Source of the DNA: Halothiobacillus sp045689735
GTDB taxonomy: Bacteria > Pseudomonadota > Gammaproteobacteria > Halothiobacillales > Halothiobacillaceae
Reading direction: 5' to 3'
Assembly: GCF_045689735.1 (NCBI RefSeq)
Contig: NZ_CP142685.1
Coordinates: forward strand, 1,488,001 to 1,552,000
Length of the DNA: 64,000 nt
The stretch's first letter is position 1, and every line of letters begins with the position of its first letter. The translations under genes and the position numbers were made by a program. Positions 45,155-54,358 of the stretch are shown piece by piece. The notes beneath the pieces are model-generated. The model made no database searches, was not told where the DNA came from, and saw only the letters and a list, made by a program, of their open reading frames with translations.

Positions 45155-47518
45155 ATGGCGGTTGGCATCGAACAACACCAGGAACTGCTCGATAGCCTGA
45201 GTCCGGCGGTCGCCGATGTACTCAAGGCGAACTGGCAGGAGCTTTCCCGCGCCTTTAGCCCTCGTGGCAATCAGGCCGTGCTGGAAAGTATTGCCAATCT
45301 CAACGCACTCGGGCGGGGCGATGAACTCGTGATCGCGTTCATCGAATCCTCTTCCATCGTGGCGCGCGAGGTGGGTGAGCAGTCGGTGTTCGATTTGTTA
45401 TCGACTGTCATCAAAATGTTCTCCAAGACCAGTGGCTCCGTTCTGGCGCAAGTGTTTCGCTCTGCGCCGATCGCCGCCCTGCGGTTGGCTGAGGCGGATC
45501 TGTTCAATGCCTATCTCTCCTTGCTCGATCATGTCGCGGCCAAGGCGCCCCGCGCTTTGCGTCCGATGCTTGGCAAGATTGAGGAATTGTTGGGCTTTTT
45601 GACGCTGGGCGGACTGCGACGCTGGATAACCTGGGGCATTCAGGCGCACCGCAACGATTTTGCGGCTCAGGAAGCCTATTTCAGCTTGTCGACACCCGAA
45701 TCTCAGGCCGTCATGCAGCGTGAGCGCCGGGGCGTCCTGTTCGTGGATGTCCAGCGGCGGCTCGTGATGTATCTGCGTGCGCTGTGGGGGCGGGATTTCC
45801 TGCTGCGCCCGACTTCGGGGGATTTTGAAACCCGTACCGGGTACAAACCGTTTCTGGATGAATTGTTCATTAACCTGCCGGACGCATTCGACGATTTCAA
45901 GGTCGAGGGTGAGGAACCGGTGGGGGGGCTGCTCCTTTATCGCGCGGCAGCGGCGCATGCGGCCGCCCACCGGCTGTACTCCCAACGCGATCCGTTGGCC
46001 GATCAAACCGATCCACTGCAGCGACTGGTGCTGGGTGCATTGGAAGATGCCCGTGTCGAGTTATTGGCCAGCGAAGATTTCCCCGGTCTGGTGCCGTTGT
46101 GGAATAACCTGCATCGCCTGACGGTCGCCGCGCTGCCGACTGATCAGCGCCATGGGACGACGGTACGCGTCGGGGCGCTGCTTGATCGGCTGGCGCTCGC
46201 CTTGAATGACCCGGATCATCCCGACGATCATCCCGTCATTGTCGCCGCCCGCCGGGGGGTTGCGGCAGCGAAAGCGGAGTTGCGTAACGGCAATCCTCTG
46301 CGCCCGTTGGGGCTCGCGCTCGTCGAGCAGATTCTCTCGTTGAACTTACCGTTTCAGGCGCGCACCGACCTGCCATCCAGCCCCTATCGCGACGATAACC
46401 GGATCCTCTGGGAGAAACCGGACACCGCAGACAAAGTATCCCTGGGGCAGGATATCAGCAGCAAACGCAAGTATGTGAGCATGATGGAAATGATTCATGC
46501 GGTGGATGTCGAATTCGCCACCGCCGAATCTGCCGATGAAATCTGGGTGCTCGCCACCGAACTGTATGACGATGACGGCACGACTTTCAACGAGTTGTAT
46601 GGCACGCCGCCCGTTGCCTCGCCCATCCATTACCCCGAGTGGGATTATCAAACGCAGCTCGATCGCCCCTTGTGGACCACACTCACGGAGAAACGGCCAG
46701 TCTTGGGCGATCCGGAACAAATCGATGCGATCCTGCAGGAACATGCACCGATGGTGCGGCGCCTGAAATATCTGATCGAAGCGCTGCAACCGCAAGGCGT
46801 GATCCGGCAAAAAAAGGTGGAAGACGGCGACGAGGTCGATATCAACGCGGCCATTTATGCCATGACCAATATCCGCATGGGGCGGCAACCGGATCCACGC
46901 ATCGGCATTCGTCGCCGGATTCAGGTGCGCGATCTCTCCGTGATTCTGTTGATCGACCTCTCCGAATCGACCAATGATCCCGTGCGCACCGGTGACGGAG
47001 AAAAAACCGTCCTCGGCCTTGCCCGTGAAGCCGCCGCGTTGCTGGGGGATACCCTTGACCGTATCGGCGATCCGTTCGCCATTCACGGGTTCGATTCCAA
47101 CGGCCGCACCGATGTTGAGTACTACCGTTTCAAGGATTTCGACGAACGCTTTGGCGATAAAACCAAAGCGCGGCTGGCCGGGATGACCGGCCAGCTCTCT
47201 ACCCGGATGGGTACGGCGCTGCGCCATGCCGGACGACTGCTGGATCAGCGCGCCAGTCAGCGCAAACTCATCTTGCTGCTGACCGATGGCGAACCGTCGG
47301 ACAACGATGTCCGCGATCCGCAATATCTGCGCCACGATACCAAACGCGTGGTCGAAGAACTCCGGCGACGGGGCGTAGAAACCTTCTGCGTCACCCTGGA
47401 TCCGTATGCGGATGATTATGTCGAGCGCATCTTCGGCGCCAAGCACTACATGATCCTCGATCATGTCGCGCGGCTGCCGGAAAAACTCCCCGCGCTCTAT
47501 TTGTCGATGACGCGCTAA
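45155..47518 (+). CDS. cbbO: CbbO, VWA-domain RubisCO activase adaptor (carboxysome set)
   Basis: A 787-residue paralogue of the CbbO at 32062. The C-terminal VWA domain has a complete MIDAS: DLSES, 'LSTRMGTAL' and 'LTDGEPSDND'. Its partner cbbQ2 is not adjacent but lies 6 kb downstream, beyond the DAB genes; in the form II set the order is cbbQ-cbbO. Its likely client is CbbLS. The start at 45155 is 22 bases after mcdB. Confidence 0.92.
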   Translation: MAVGIEQHQELLDSLSPAVADVLKANWQELSRAFSPRGNQAVLESIANLNALGRGDELVIAFIESSSIVAREVGEQSVFDLLSTVIKMFSKTSGSVLAQVFRSAPIAALRLAEADLFNAYLSLLDHVAAKAPRALRPMLGKIEELLGFLTLGGLRRWITWGIQAHRNDFAAQEAYFSLSTPESQAVMQRERRGVLFVDVQRRLVMYLRALWGRDFLLRPTSGDFETRTGYKPFLDELFINLPDAFDDFKVEGEEPVGGLLLYRAAAAHAAAHRLYSQRDPLADQTDPLQRLVLGALEDARVELLASEDFPGLVPLWNNLHRLTVAALPTDQRHGTTVRVGALLDRLALALNDPDHPDDHPVIVAARRGVAAAKAELRNGNPLRPLGLALVEQILSLNLPFQARTDLPSSPYRDDNRILWEKPDTADKVSLGQDISSKRKYVSMMEMIHAVDVEFATAESADEIWVLATELYDDDGTTFNELYGTPPVASPIHYPEWDYQTQLDRPLWTTLTEKRPVLGDPEQIDAILQEHAPMVRRLKYLIEALQPQGVIRQKKVEDGDEVDINAAIYAMTNIRMGRQPDPRIGIRRRIQVRDLSVILLIDLSESTNDPVRTGDGEKTVLGLAREAAALLGDTLDRIGDPFAIHGFDSNGRTDVEYYRFKDFDERFGDKTKARLAGMTGQLSTRMGTALRHAGRLLDQRASQRKLILLLTDGEPSDNDVRDPQYLRHDTKRVVEELRRRGVETFCVTLDPYADDYVERIFGAKHYMILDHVARLPEKLPALYLSMTR

Positions 47519-47586
47519 CACGAGCCAAACACCTGATGCCCTGTGCTCACCTCAGGTGAGACTGGCCGGTGCCCGAGTGGAGAACG

Positions 47587-49272
47587 ATGATGATTGAAGT
47601 GCAATGGTTGGTTCCGTTATTGCCGGTGTTATCGGCTGTTCTGGTACACAGCTTGTCTGCGGTGCTTGGCAAGCGGGTGGCGCAACTGTCGGTCACATTC
47701 GGCACGCTCACCGTCCTGGTGGCGGCCTGGGGCTTGTTGACCCACCTGGGCACCGCCGATGGCCCGGTCTGGCAAGGCGGGTTCTCTAGCTGGGGCAGCC
47801 TGCTGCACGATCCTTTGAGCCACATCATGTCGCTGGTGGTCGCCGGGATCAGCCTGATCGTTCATGTGTACTCGATTCGCTACATGACGGAAGAACCGGG
47901 TTATGCCCGCTTTTTCATCTTGCTGGATTTGATGACCGCCTCGATTCTGCTGATGGTTTCCGCAGGCGATCTCATCACCCTGCTGGTCGCCTGGCATCTG
48001 GTCGGGGTGTTTCTGTATTTTTTGCTCGGGCATGCCACCGAATCCAAGCCCGCGCAACGGTATGCGTTCTGGACCCTAATTACCTACCGCATCGGCGATT
48101 TGCCCCTGGTGCTCGCGGCGGTCATCCTCTACCAGGCGTATGGCGTCATTGATTTCCCCACGCTGTTTGCCCGCATCGGTGAAAACCCGGATGCCACCAC
48201 CGTACTCGGCATGCCGGTCACAACAACTGCGGCCTTGCTGGTCGCCTTCTCTGCCTTTGCCAAATCGGCGCAGTTCCCCCTGCATACCTGGCTGCCCTAC
48301 ACCATGGAAGGGCCGACCCCCGTTTCCGCGCTGATGCACGCGGGCATCGTGAATGCCGGGGGCTTCATCATCAACCGCTTTGCACCGGTGTTCGTCCATG
48401 CCGATGCCGTCCTGCACCTGTTGTTCGTGGTGGGACTGATCACCGCGCTGATTGGCTCGGTGTTGATGCTCACGCAAAACGACATCAAAAAATCCTTGGG
48501 CTACTCCACCATGGGACAGATGGGTTTTATGGTGATGGAATGCGGCCTCGGCGCGTTCTCATTGGCCATTTTCCATTTGATTGCTCATGGCCTGTTCAAA
48601 GGCACCATGTTCCTGAGCGCGGGCAGTGTGATTGGCGAGGCGCGGCAGAGCGATGGTGTGCCCAACAATCCGCTGTACACCTTTCTGGTCGAGCGCAAAC
48701 CTGCCTCCGCCCGCCTACCGTGGCTATTGATCGGCCTGGTGACGCTGGTGGTTCCGTTGGCGATTCTGGTCTTGGCGCATTGGTTCGTGGCGGCGGATTT
48801 CTTCCAGAAACAAGGTGCAATCGTCCTGCTGTTCTTTGGCTGGATCACGGGCGTCCAGGTGCTGTTCGCCACCCACCGGCTGGATGCGAATAACCCGATC
48901 CGGCTGATGCTGATGATCTTGCTGTCGTTTGCCCTCATCGTCATCGGCTACACCGTGATCGGCCATGCCTTCGAGAACTTCCTTTACCCGGACGATGCCT
49001 TCCGCAACGCGATTTATCACGCGGCCGGCATCGATGCGGTGACTTTCGATGGGCTGGTCTTATTGCTCGCGTTGATCGTGCTGGGCGGCTGGCTCACCAG
49101 CTATCTCAAAAGCCGTCAGCGCAGTCTGTGGAGTCCACGGTTCGCCGGGCTGCAACTGGCGCTCTATTCACTGATTTCCCGCGAATTTTATGTCGCTGAC
49201 ATCTATGACCGCCTGGCGCTGAACCTGGTCGGTCTGTCCAAACGCCTGAATGTTCTGTTGCGGTGGTACTGA
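47587..49272 (+). CDS. dabB: DabB, proton-channel-like subunit of the DAB inorganic-carbon pump
   Basis: A 561-residue membrane protein of the NuoL/MrpA antiporter family (PF00361), with about 13-15 helices. Typical features are 'AFSAFAKSAQFPLHTWLPYTMEGPTPVSALMHAGIVNAGG' split around a conserved lysine and 'DIKKSLGYSTMGQMGF'. In DAB complexes DabB is thought to couple the proton motive force to CO2 hydration by DabA. The ATG at 47587 follows GGAGA closely; a GTG at 47569 is possible but overlaps that site. Confidence 0.92.
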   Translation: MMIEVQWLVPLLPVLSAVLVHSLSAVLGKRVAQLSVTFGTLTVLVAAWGLLTHLGTADGPVWQGGFSSWGSLLHDPLSHIMSLVVAGISLIVHVYSIRYMTEEPGYARFFILLDLMTASILLMVSAGDLITLLVAWHLVGVFLYFLLGHATESKPAQRYAFWTLITYRIGDLPLVLAAVILYQAYGVIDFPTLFARIGENPDATTVLGMPVTTTAALLVAFSAFAKSAQFPLHTWLPYTMEGPTPVSALMHAGIVNAGGFIINRFAPVFVHADAVLHLLFVVGLITALIGSVLMLTQNDIKKSLGYSTMGQMGFMVMECGLGAFSLAIFHLIAHGLFKGTMFLSAGSVIGEARQSDGVPNNPLYTFLVERKPASARLPWLLIGLVTLVVPLAILVLAHWFVAADFFQKQGAIVLLFFGWITGVQVLFATHRLDANNPIRLMLMILLSFALIVIGYTVIGHAFENFLYPDDAFRNAIYHAAGIDAVTFDGLVLLLALIVLGGWLTSYLKSRQRSLWSPRFAGLQLALYSLISREFYVADIYDRLALNLVGLSKRLNVLLRWY

Positions 49273-49273
49273 G

Positions 49274-50026
49274 ATGACGCTCTTTCTGCTTCTGCTAGCC
49301 GGTATATTTTTACCGTTATTTCCCTTCAGCATGATCTTCAGCGCGGTCTTTAGTCGGCTCAGCCACCCCGTCGCGCGCATCCTGCTGCTGCTGCTCTGGC
49401 CGCAGGCCGGCGTGTGGCTCTTGGCTCAGGCCGGGTTGCCCTTGGCCAGTCCTTTTTTTGTCGGCTGGGCGATCTTCACCTTCTTGCTGTATGCCCTGCG
49501 GCTCCTCACCGTGCGCGATCTGTTTCAATGGAGCGCAATGCTACTGATCTCCGCAACGACCCTCACCTGGCTGCTCGCCAGCACCACGGCGGATCGCCTG
49601 CTGTTACAACAATTCGTGTTATGGCTGACTGTCGCCCCGGTGTTTTTGGTCTTCCTGGCTGAGGCGCTTAAAGTCCGGTTCGGGGCGGCCTATGCCGGCT
49701 TATTTACTGGGCTGGCGCGGCGGCTGCCCAGGCTCTCTGCCTTACTGGTGTTCAGTGTCCTTGCCGCCATGGCGCTGCCGATCTTTCCGGCTTTTTTCTC
49801 GATGCTCGGGCTGATGGTGCAAAGCCCGATCCATTGGGGCGTGCCCGTGCTGATCGGCTGGTTATTCTGGACCTGGGCCGGTACCCGCCTGCTTAATGGC
49901 TTCGTGTTCGGCACCCCCAGCCAGACAACGGCCACGGATCTTTGTCTTGGCAAAACACTCGCCATCGGTCTTGGCTTGATGTCTGTTGTCATCCTCAATC
50001 TGATCTGGACGGGGGTAACCGTATGA
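49274..50026 (+). CDS. Membrane protein between dabB and dabA
   Basis: A 250-residue protein with about seven to eight predicted helices and almost no soluble part. The segment 'LSALLVFSVLAAMALPIFPAFFSMLGLM' resembles a conserved helix of NuoM/NuoN-type antiporter subunits, so it may be half of such a unit, but no catalytic lysine or full domain was identified. It starts two bases after dabB and its stop overlaps the dabA start (ATGA), so it is very probably a partner of the DAB complex. Its function is not known to me. Confidence 0.8.
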   Translation: MTLFLLLLAGIFLPLFPFSMIFSAVFSRLSHPVARILLLLLWPQAGVWLLAQAGLPLASPFFVGWAIFTFLLYALRLLTVRDLFQWSAMLLISATTLTWLLASTTADRLLLQQFVLWLTVAPVFLVFLAEALKVRFGAAYAGLFTGLARRLPRLSALLVFSVLAAMALPIFPAFFSMLGLMVQSPIHWGVPVLIGWLFWTWAGTRLLNGFVFGTPSQTTATDLCLGKTLAIGLGLMSVVILNLIWTGVTV

Positions 50027-53000
50027 GTCACCTGACCCTAGGGCGGCGATTAAAAATCCGCTCCATGATTCACATGGCGGCCGAGCCCATTCCGTATTTT
50101 TGGCCGATGCGAACCTTCATTCACCACAACCCGCTGCATGGTTTGGAGCATTTGCCCTTCGAACAGGCCGTGCGCCAGGGGGAAGCACTGTTTCATGGTC
50201 GTGCCTTTTTGTCGCGCGCCGAATATCAGCGCTATGCGGCCGAAGGCCGGGTCGATGACGCCAACCTCCGGCAATCCATCGAACGCTTTCTGCAAGAGCG
50301 GTCGGTCGCCATTCCGGGCATGGATCTGCCTGCGCTGCTTATGCATCTGCTGAAAAATGAGCCCAGCCCAGTCACGCAGCCGCTGCGGCTCAGCACGGCA
50401 GAGGATTTGGCGCAAGCCCTGCGAGAACCGCAGACGGTCATCGATCATCCGACCGACATCGAGCGCCTTGCCGCCGACCTGCATGCCCAATTCCCCCCCG
50501 AACGGCCGCTGTATGAGGCTATTGACACGCTATTTGGCACCCAGATCGGTGAAACGATCGACGAGCTGCTCATCAAAAGCCTGCTCGACTTCTTTGACGA
50601 AGGCCAATCCACCTGGCAAATGCCGAACCGGGAAAAAGGACTGTTCTCGGCCTGGAGCGCCATCGCAAAACGCAATGTCCGGTTTTTCTTACGCGGCGTA
50701 CATATCTGCAAAATCATCCGCCGTGATGCCACCCCCGAAGGCACCATCGACCACATCCTGACCGAACTCGGCCTGCCCGAAGCCCACTGGCCCGGATTTA
50801 TCACCCGCGAACTGACCCGGCTCCACGGCTGGTCGGGGTTCATTCGCTGGCGCTCATCGAGCAAAAATTATCATTGGGCGAAGGAATATCCGGCGGACTT
50901 GATTGATCTGCTGGCCATTCGACTCGTGGTGGGTCTGGCCTTGATCCGGGAAGAAGCGCGCCGCCGCAAACTGCCCGCCACCTTGAGTGCCTTGCACAGC
51001 TATATCGATGAACGCACCGCCGAATGCTATCTGCGTCAGGCCTATCATGGAGGCACGGTGCTGCCCGCCTATGCGCATGCGGTCGATGACGCGCTCGCCC
51101 GACGGAACCCGGCACACATCAACCGCCTCTTGCCACAATATCTTTTGGCCGAACGCAATCGCGAAGCCAAGGCACAGGCTCATCGTCTGCTCAGCCTCAG
51201 TGAGTCCGCGGGGCAAGCGCCGGCGCTGCGCGCGCTGGACACCGACCAACTGGGCGCGCTCCACGCGCTGATCGCCGAGTTTGAGCAGGCCGAGGGCATG
51301 TTCTGGCTGCGAGCGATGGAGTCCGTGTACCGACGGGAACTGCTCAGCCAACTCCGCCTGCAAGCTCCCCACAAAAAGGCGCGCCGCCCATTCGCTCAGG
51401 CACTGTTTTGCATTGATGTCCGCTCGGAGCCCATCCGTCGCCAGCTTGAAACCGTTGGCGAATATCAGACCTTCGGCATCGCCGGGTTTTTTGGTGTGCC
51501 CGTGAGTTTCATCGGCCTGGGCAAAGGGAGTGAATCCCATCTCTGTCCGGTGGTCATTACCCCAAAAAACCTGGTGCTGGAAGTACCCACCGGTGCCATG
51601 GGGATCGAGTCCGACTTCTACTCTTCGGCTGGGCATGTCCTGCACGAGCTGAAAAGTTCGGTGCTCTCGCCCTACTTCACCGTCGAAGCCATCGGGCTGT
51701 TGTTTGGTTTCGACATGATCGGCAAAACCATCGCGCCACGCACTTATCATCAGTGGCGCAACCGAATCGAACCGAAACAACCCTCTACCCGCCTACTGAT
51801 CGACAAACTCACCCGCGAAGATGCCGATTCGATTGTCCGCGCCCTGCAACGGGTGATGATTGTCCGCGCCATTCATCAAGATTTTGGCATCGAACGCGAG
51901 TCGGTCACCGACGCCATGGTCAAAGAGCTGCGCGAAACCGCCATGGGACTACGCAGCGGGCAGACGGAGTTCGCTCGCCACTTCGCGCTCAGCCAACTTG
52001 CCGAACACGAATTCATCACCCGCCTGCAAGTCGATTACCAGATCAACCGTTCTTATGTCTCGATGCAAATGGAGCGCCTGGGACGCATTGGCTTCAGTGT
52101 CGAAGAACAGGCGTACTATGTCGAAAAAGCCCTGCAATCCATTGGCCTGACCGAGAACTTTTCTCGATTCATCCTGCTCGTCGGGCATTTGAGCCAGTCG
52201 GAAAACAACCCCTATGAATCCGCGCTCGATTGTGGCGCCTGCGGCGGCGGCCAGGGTCTGCCCTCCGCCCGCGTACTCGCGCAAATGGGCAACAAGCCGG
52301 AAGTTCGGCGCAAACTGCGCGAGCAAGGCATCGACATTCCCGACGATACCTGGTTTTTGCCCGCGACCCACAACACCACCTCAGATGCGCTGACACTGCA
52401 CGAACTCGATCTGCTCCCCAACAGCCATCTGGTGTACCTCGAACGGCTGCGTAATGGTCTTCGCGCGGCCAGCCGGCTGAATGCCGCCGAGCGACTGCCG
52501 AAGCTCGAACCCCATACCCCGCGCGCCATCGGCACCATCAAGGCACTCAAGCGCATCGAGCGCAATGCCTCGGACTGGACCCAGGTTCGCCCCGAGTGGG
52601 GGCTGGCGCGCAATGCCGCGGTCATTGTCGGCGGGCGATACCTTACCGAGGGCGTGCATCTCGATGGACGCAGTTTCTTGCAATCCTACGATTACCGGGT
52701 CGATCCGAAAGGTCGGTTACTCGAAAGCATCCTCACCGGCCCCCTGATCGTCGGCCAGTGGATCAACCTCGAGCACTATTTTTCGGCCGTTGATAACGAA
52801 CGCTTCGGCAGCGGCAGCAAGGCCTATCACAATGTGGCCGGCCGCTTTGGTGTCATCACAGGCAACCTGAGTGATCTACGAACCGGATTGCCGGCCCAGT
52901 CCGTGCTGCGGGACGGCCGTCCTTATCACGAACCCATCCGGCTACTCGCCGTCGTTGAAGCCCCCATCGGTTTTGTCGGCCAAGTCGTTGGCGGCCTACC

Positions 53001-53166
53001 GAAAATCAAAAGCCTGGTGGTCAATGGCTGGGTCACCGTGGTCATTGCCGATCCAGAAACCGGCCACCTGCATCACTTCGACCAAGGCACCTGGCACGAT
53101 CTGGGTCTTGCCCCCTACCTCACCAACCTGCCCGTTACCCCCGTCGCAGAGGAGATCCACGCATGA
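50023..53166 (+). CDS. dabA: DabA, carbonic-anhydrase-like subunit of the DAB pump
   Basis: A 1047-residue cytoplasmic protein of the DUF2309/UPF0753 family (PF10070). It carries beta-carbonic-anhydrase-like residues C463 and D465 in 'FCIDVRSE', and H722 and C737 in 'LVGHLSQSENN' and 'DCGAC'. The C-x-D and 15-residue H-to-C spacings match the essential zinc-site residues reported for DabA. The protein is about 200 residues longer than the roughly 830-residue form, including about 110 extra residues before C463 and about 86 more between D465 and H722. It would hydrate CO2 in one direction to accumulate bicarbonate. Confidence 0.94.
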   Translation: MSHLTLGRRLKIRSMIHMAAEPIPYFWPMRTFIHHNPLHGLEHLPFEQAVRQGEALFHGRAFLSRAEYQRYAAEGRVDDANLRQSIERFLQERSVAIPGMDLPALLMHLLKNEPSPVTQPLRLSTAEDLAQALREPQTVIDHPTDIERLAADLHAQFPPERPLYEAIDTLFGTQIGETIDELLIKSLLDFFDEGQSTWQMPNREKGLFSAWSAIAKRNVRFFLRGVHICKIIRRDATPEGTIDHILTELGLPEAHWPGFITRELTRLHGWSGFIRWRSSSKNYHWAKEYPADLIDLLAIRLVVGLALIREEARRRKLPATLSALHSYIDERTAECYLRQAYHGGTVLPAYAHAVDDALARRNPAHINRLLPQYLLAERNREAKAQAHRLLSLSESAGQAPALRALDTDQLGALHALIAEFEQAEGMFWLRAMESVYRRELLSQLRLQAPHKKARRPFAQALFCIDVRSEPIRRQLETVGEYQTFGIAGFFGVPVSFIGLGKGSESHLCPVVITPKNLVLEVPTGAMGIESDFYSSAGHVLHELKSSVLSPYFTVEAIGLLFGFDMIGKTIAPRTYHQWRNRIEPKQPSTRLLIDKLTREDADSIVRALQRVMIVRAIHQDFGIERESVTDAMVKELRETAMGLRSGQTEFARHFALSQLAEHEFITRLQVDYQINRSYVSMQMERLGRIGFSVEEQAYYVEKALQSIGLTENFSRFILLVGHLSQSENNPYESALDCGACGGGQGLPSARVLAQMGNKPEVRRKLREQGIDIPDDTWFLPATHNTTSDALTLHELDLLPNSHLVYLERLRNGLRAASRLNAAERLPKLEPHTPRAIGTIKALKRIERNASDWTQVRPEWGLARNAAVIVGGRYLTEGVHLDGRSFLQSYDYRVDPKGRLLESILTGPLIVGQWINLEHYFSAVDNERFGSGSKAYHNVAGRFGVITGNLSDLRTGLPAQSVLRDGRPYHEPIRLLAVVEAPIGFVGQVVGGLPKIKSLVVNGWVTVVIADPETGHLHHFDQGTWHDLGLAPYLTNLPVTPVAEEIHA

Positions 53167-53489
53167 ACGACTTGAAACTCAATCCATTGAAAAAGATGGA
53201 AATCATCATCGAAGGCGCCCATCAAAGCTTCGCCACGGATCTGCTCGACCGCGCCGGGGTCAAAGGGTACACCATCGTTGGCAACCTATCCGGCAAAGGC
53301 CGGGGCGGTTTTCACGAAGGTCACCTCATGTTTAATGAAGAAGAAGTGATGGTCATGATCATCACGGCGGTGCCCGAAGCGCTGGTTGCCCCCATCCTCG
53401 AAGGATTTACCCCATTCTTCAACCAACACAGCGGCGTGGTCTTTGTTTCGGATATTCAGGTCAGCCGTCTCGTCAAGTTCACGCGCTGA
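53163..53489 (+). CDS. PII-like carboxysome-associated signal protein (CPII)
   Basis: A 108-residue PII-family protein with the ferredoxin-like core 'KKMEIIIEGA' and a T-loop-type segment 'GNLSGKGRGGFHEGHLM'. Members beside carboxysome and DAB genes form the CPII group, which binds adenine nucleotides and bicarbonate and is proposed to regulate carbon uptake. The start overlaps the dabA stop by four bases, pointing to a direct functional link with the DAB pump. Confidence 0.9.
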   Translation: MNDLKLNPLKKMEIIIEGAHQSFATDLLDRAGVKGYTIVGNLSGKGRGGFHEGHLMFNEEEVMVMIITAVPEALVAPILEGFTPFFNQHSGVVFVSDIQVSRLVKFTR

Positions 53490-53527
53490 TTTATACTTCT
53501 CCCCATTCTCGTCTTAAAGGAGTGTCC

Positions 53528-54331
53528 ATGAGCACCGCCATCGACCAGTACCGCATTACCCGCGAACCGTATTACAAACCGGTTCACAACGAAGTCGAGC
53601 TGTATACCGCCGGCTATGGCGCCCGCCTGCCGATCATGCTCAAAGGCCCGACCGGCTGCGGTAAATCGCGTTTCGTAGAATACATGGCCTGGAAACTCGG
53701 TCGGCCGCTGATTACGGTGGCCTGTAACGAAGACATGACCGCCTCGGATCTCGTGGGGCGCTATCTGCTCGACAAGGACGGCACCCGCTGGCAAGACGGC
53801 CCGCTGACCACCGCCGCCCGCATTGGCGCCATCTGCTACCTGGATGAAGTGGTCGAAGCCCGTCAGGACACCATCGTCGTGATTCACCCGCTGACCGACC
53901 ATCGTCGCGTCCTGCCGCTGGAGAAAAAGGGCGAGCTGGTGGAAGCCCACCCAGACTTTCAGCTCGTTATCTCCTACAACCCCGGCTATCAAAACCTGAT
54001 GAAAGACCTCAAACAGTCCACCAAACAACGCTTTGGTGCGCTGGACTTCGACTATCCCGAAGCCGAAACCGAAACCGAGATCGTCGCCCATGAAACCGGG
54101 GTCGATCGAGATACCGCACACAAGTTGGTGCAAATCGCCCATCGTGCCCGCAACCTCAAAGGCCATGGTCTGGACGAAGGTCTCTCCACCCGGCTGCTAG
54201 TTTATGCAGGCAAACTGATCGCCAAGGGGATCAACGCGCGTGCCGCCTGCGCCATGACCCTCGTCAACCCAATCACCGATGACCCCGATATGCGGGATGC
54301 GCTGGAAACCGTGGTAACCACTTACTTCTAA
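53528..54331 (+). CDS. cbbQ: CbbQ, AAA+ RubisCO activase subunit (carboxysome set)
   Basis: A 267-residue MoxR-type AAA+ ATPase, the same length as CbbQ1 and with an intact Walker A (GPTGCGKS) and 'ICYLDEVVEA'. The ATG at 53528 is chosen because AAAGGAG lies 6-12 bases upstream; a GTG two codons earlier overlaps that site. It is the presumed partner of CbbO2 at 45155 and, with CbbLS, serves the carboxysomal enzyme. CbbQ of this type has been found associated with the carboxysome shell in Halothiobacillus. Confidence 0.93.
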   Translation: MSTAIDQYRITREPYYKPVHNEVELYTAGYGARLPIMLKGPTGCGKSRFVEYMAWKLGRPLITVACNEDMTASDLVGRYLLDKDGTRWQDGPLTTAARIGAICYLDEVVEARQDTIVVIHPLTDHRRVLPLEKKGELVEAHPDFQLVISYNPGYQNLMKDLKQSTKQRFGALDFDYPEAETETEIVAHETGVDRDTAHKLVQIAHRARNLKGHGLDEGLSTRLLVYAGKLIAKGINARAACAMTLVNPITDDPDMRDALETVVTTYF

Positions 54332-54358
54332 GCGCCGAGTGGCGACGGAAAAGGCAAC

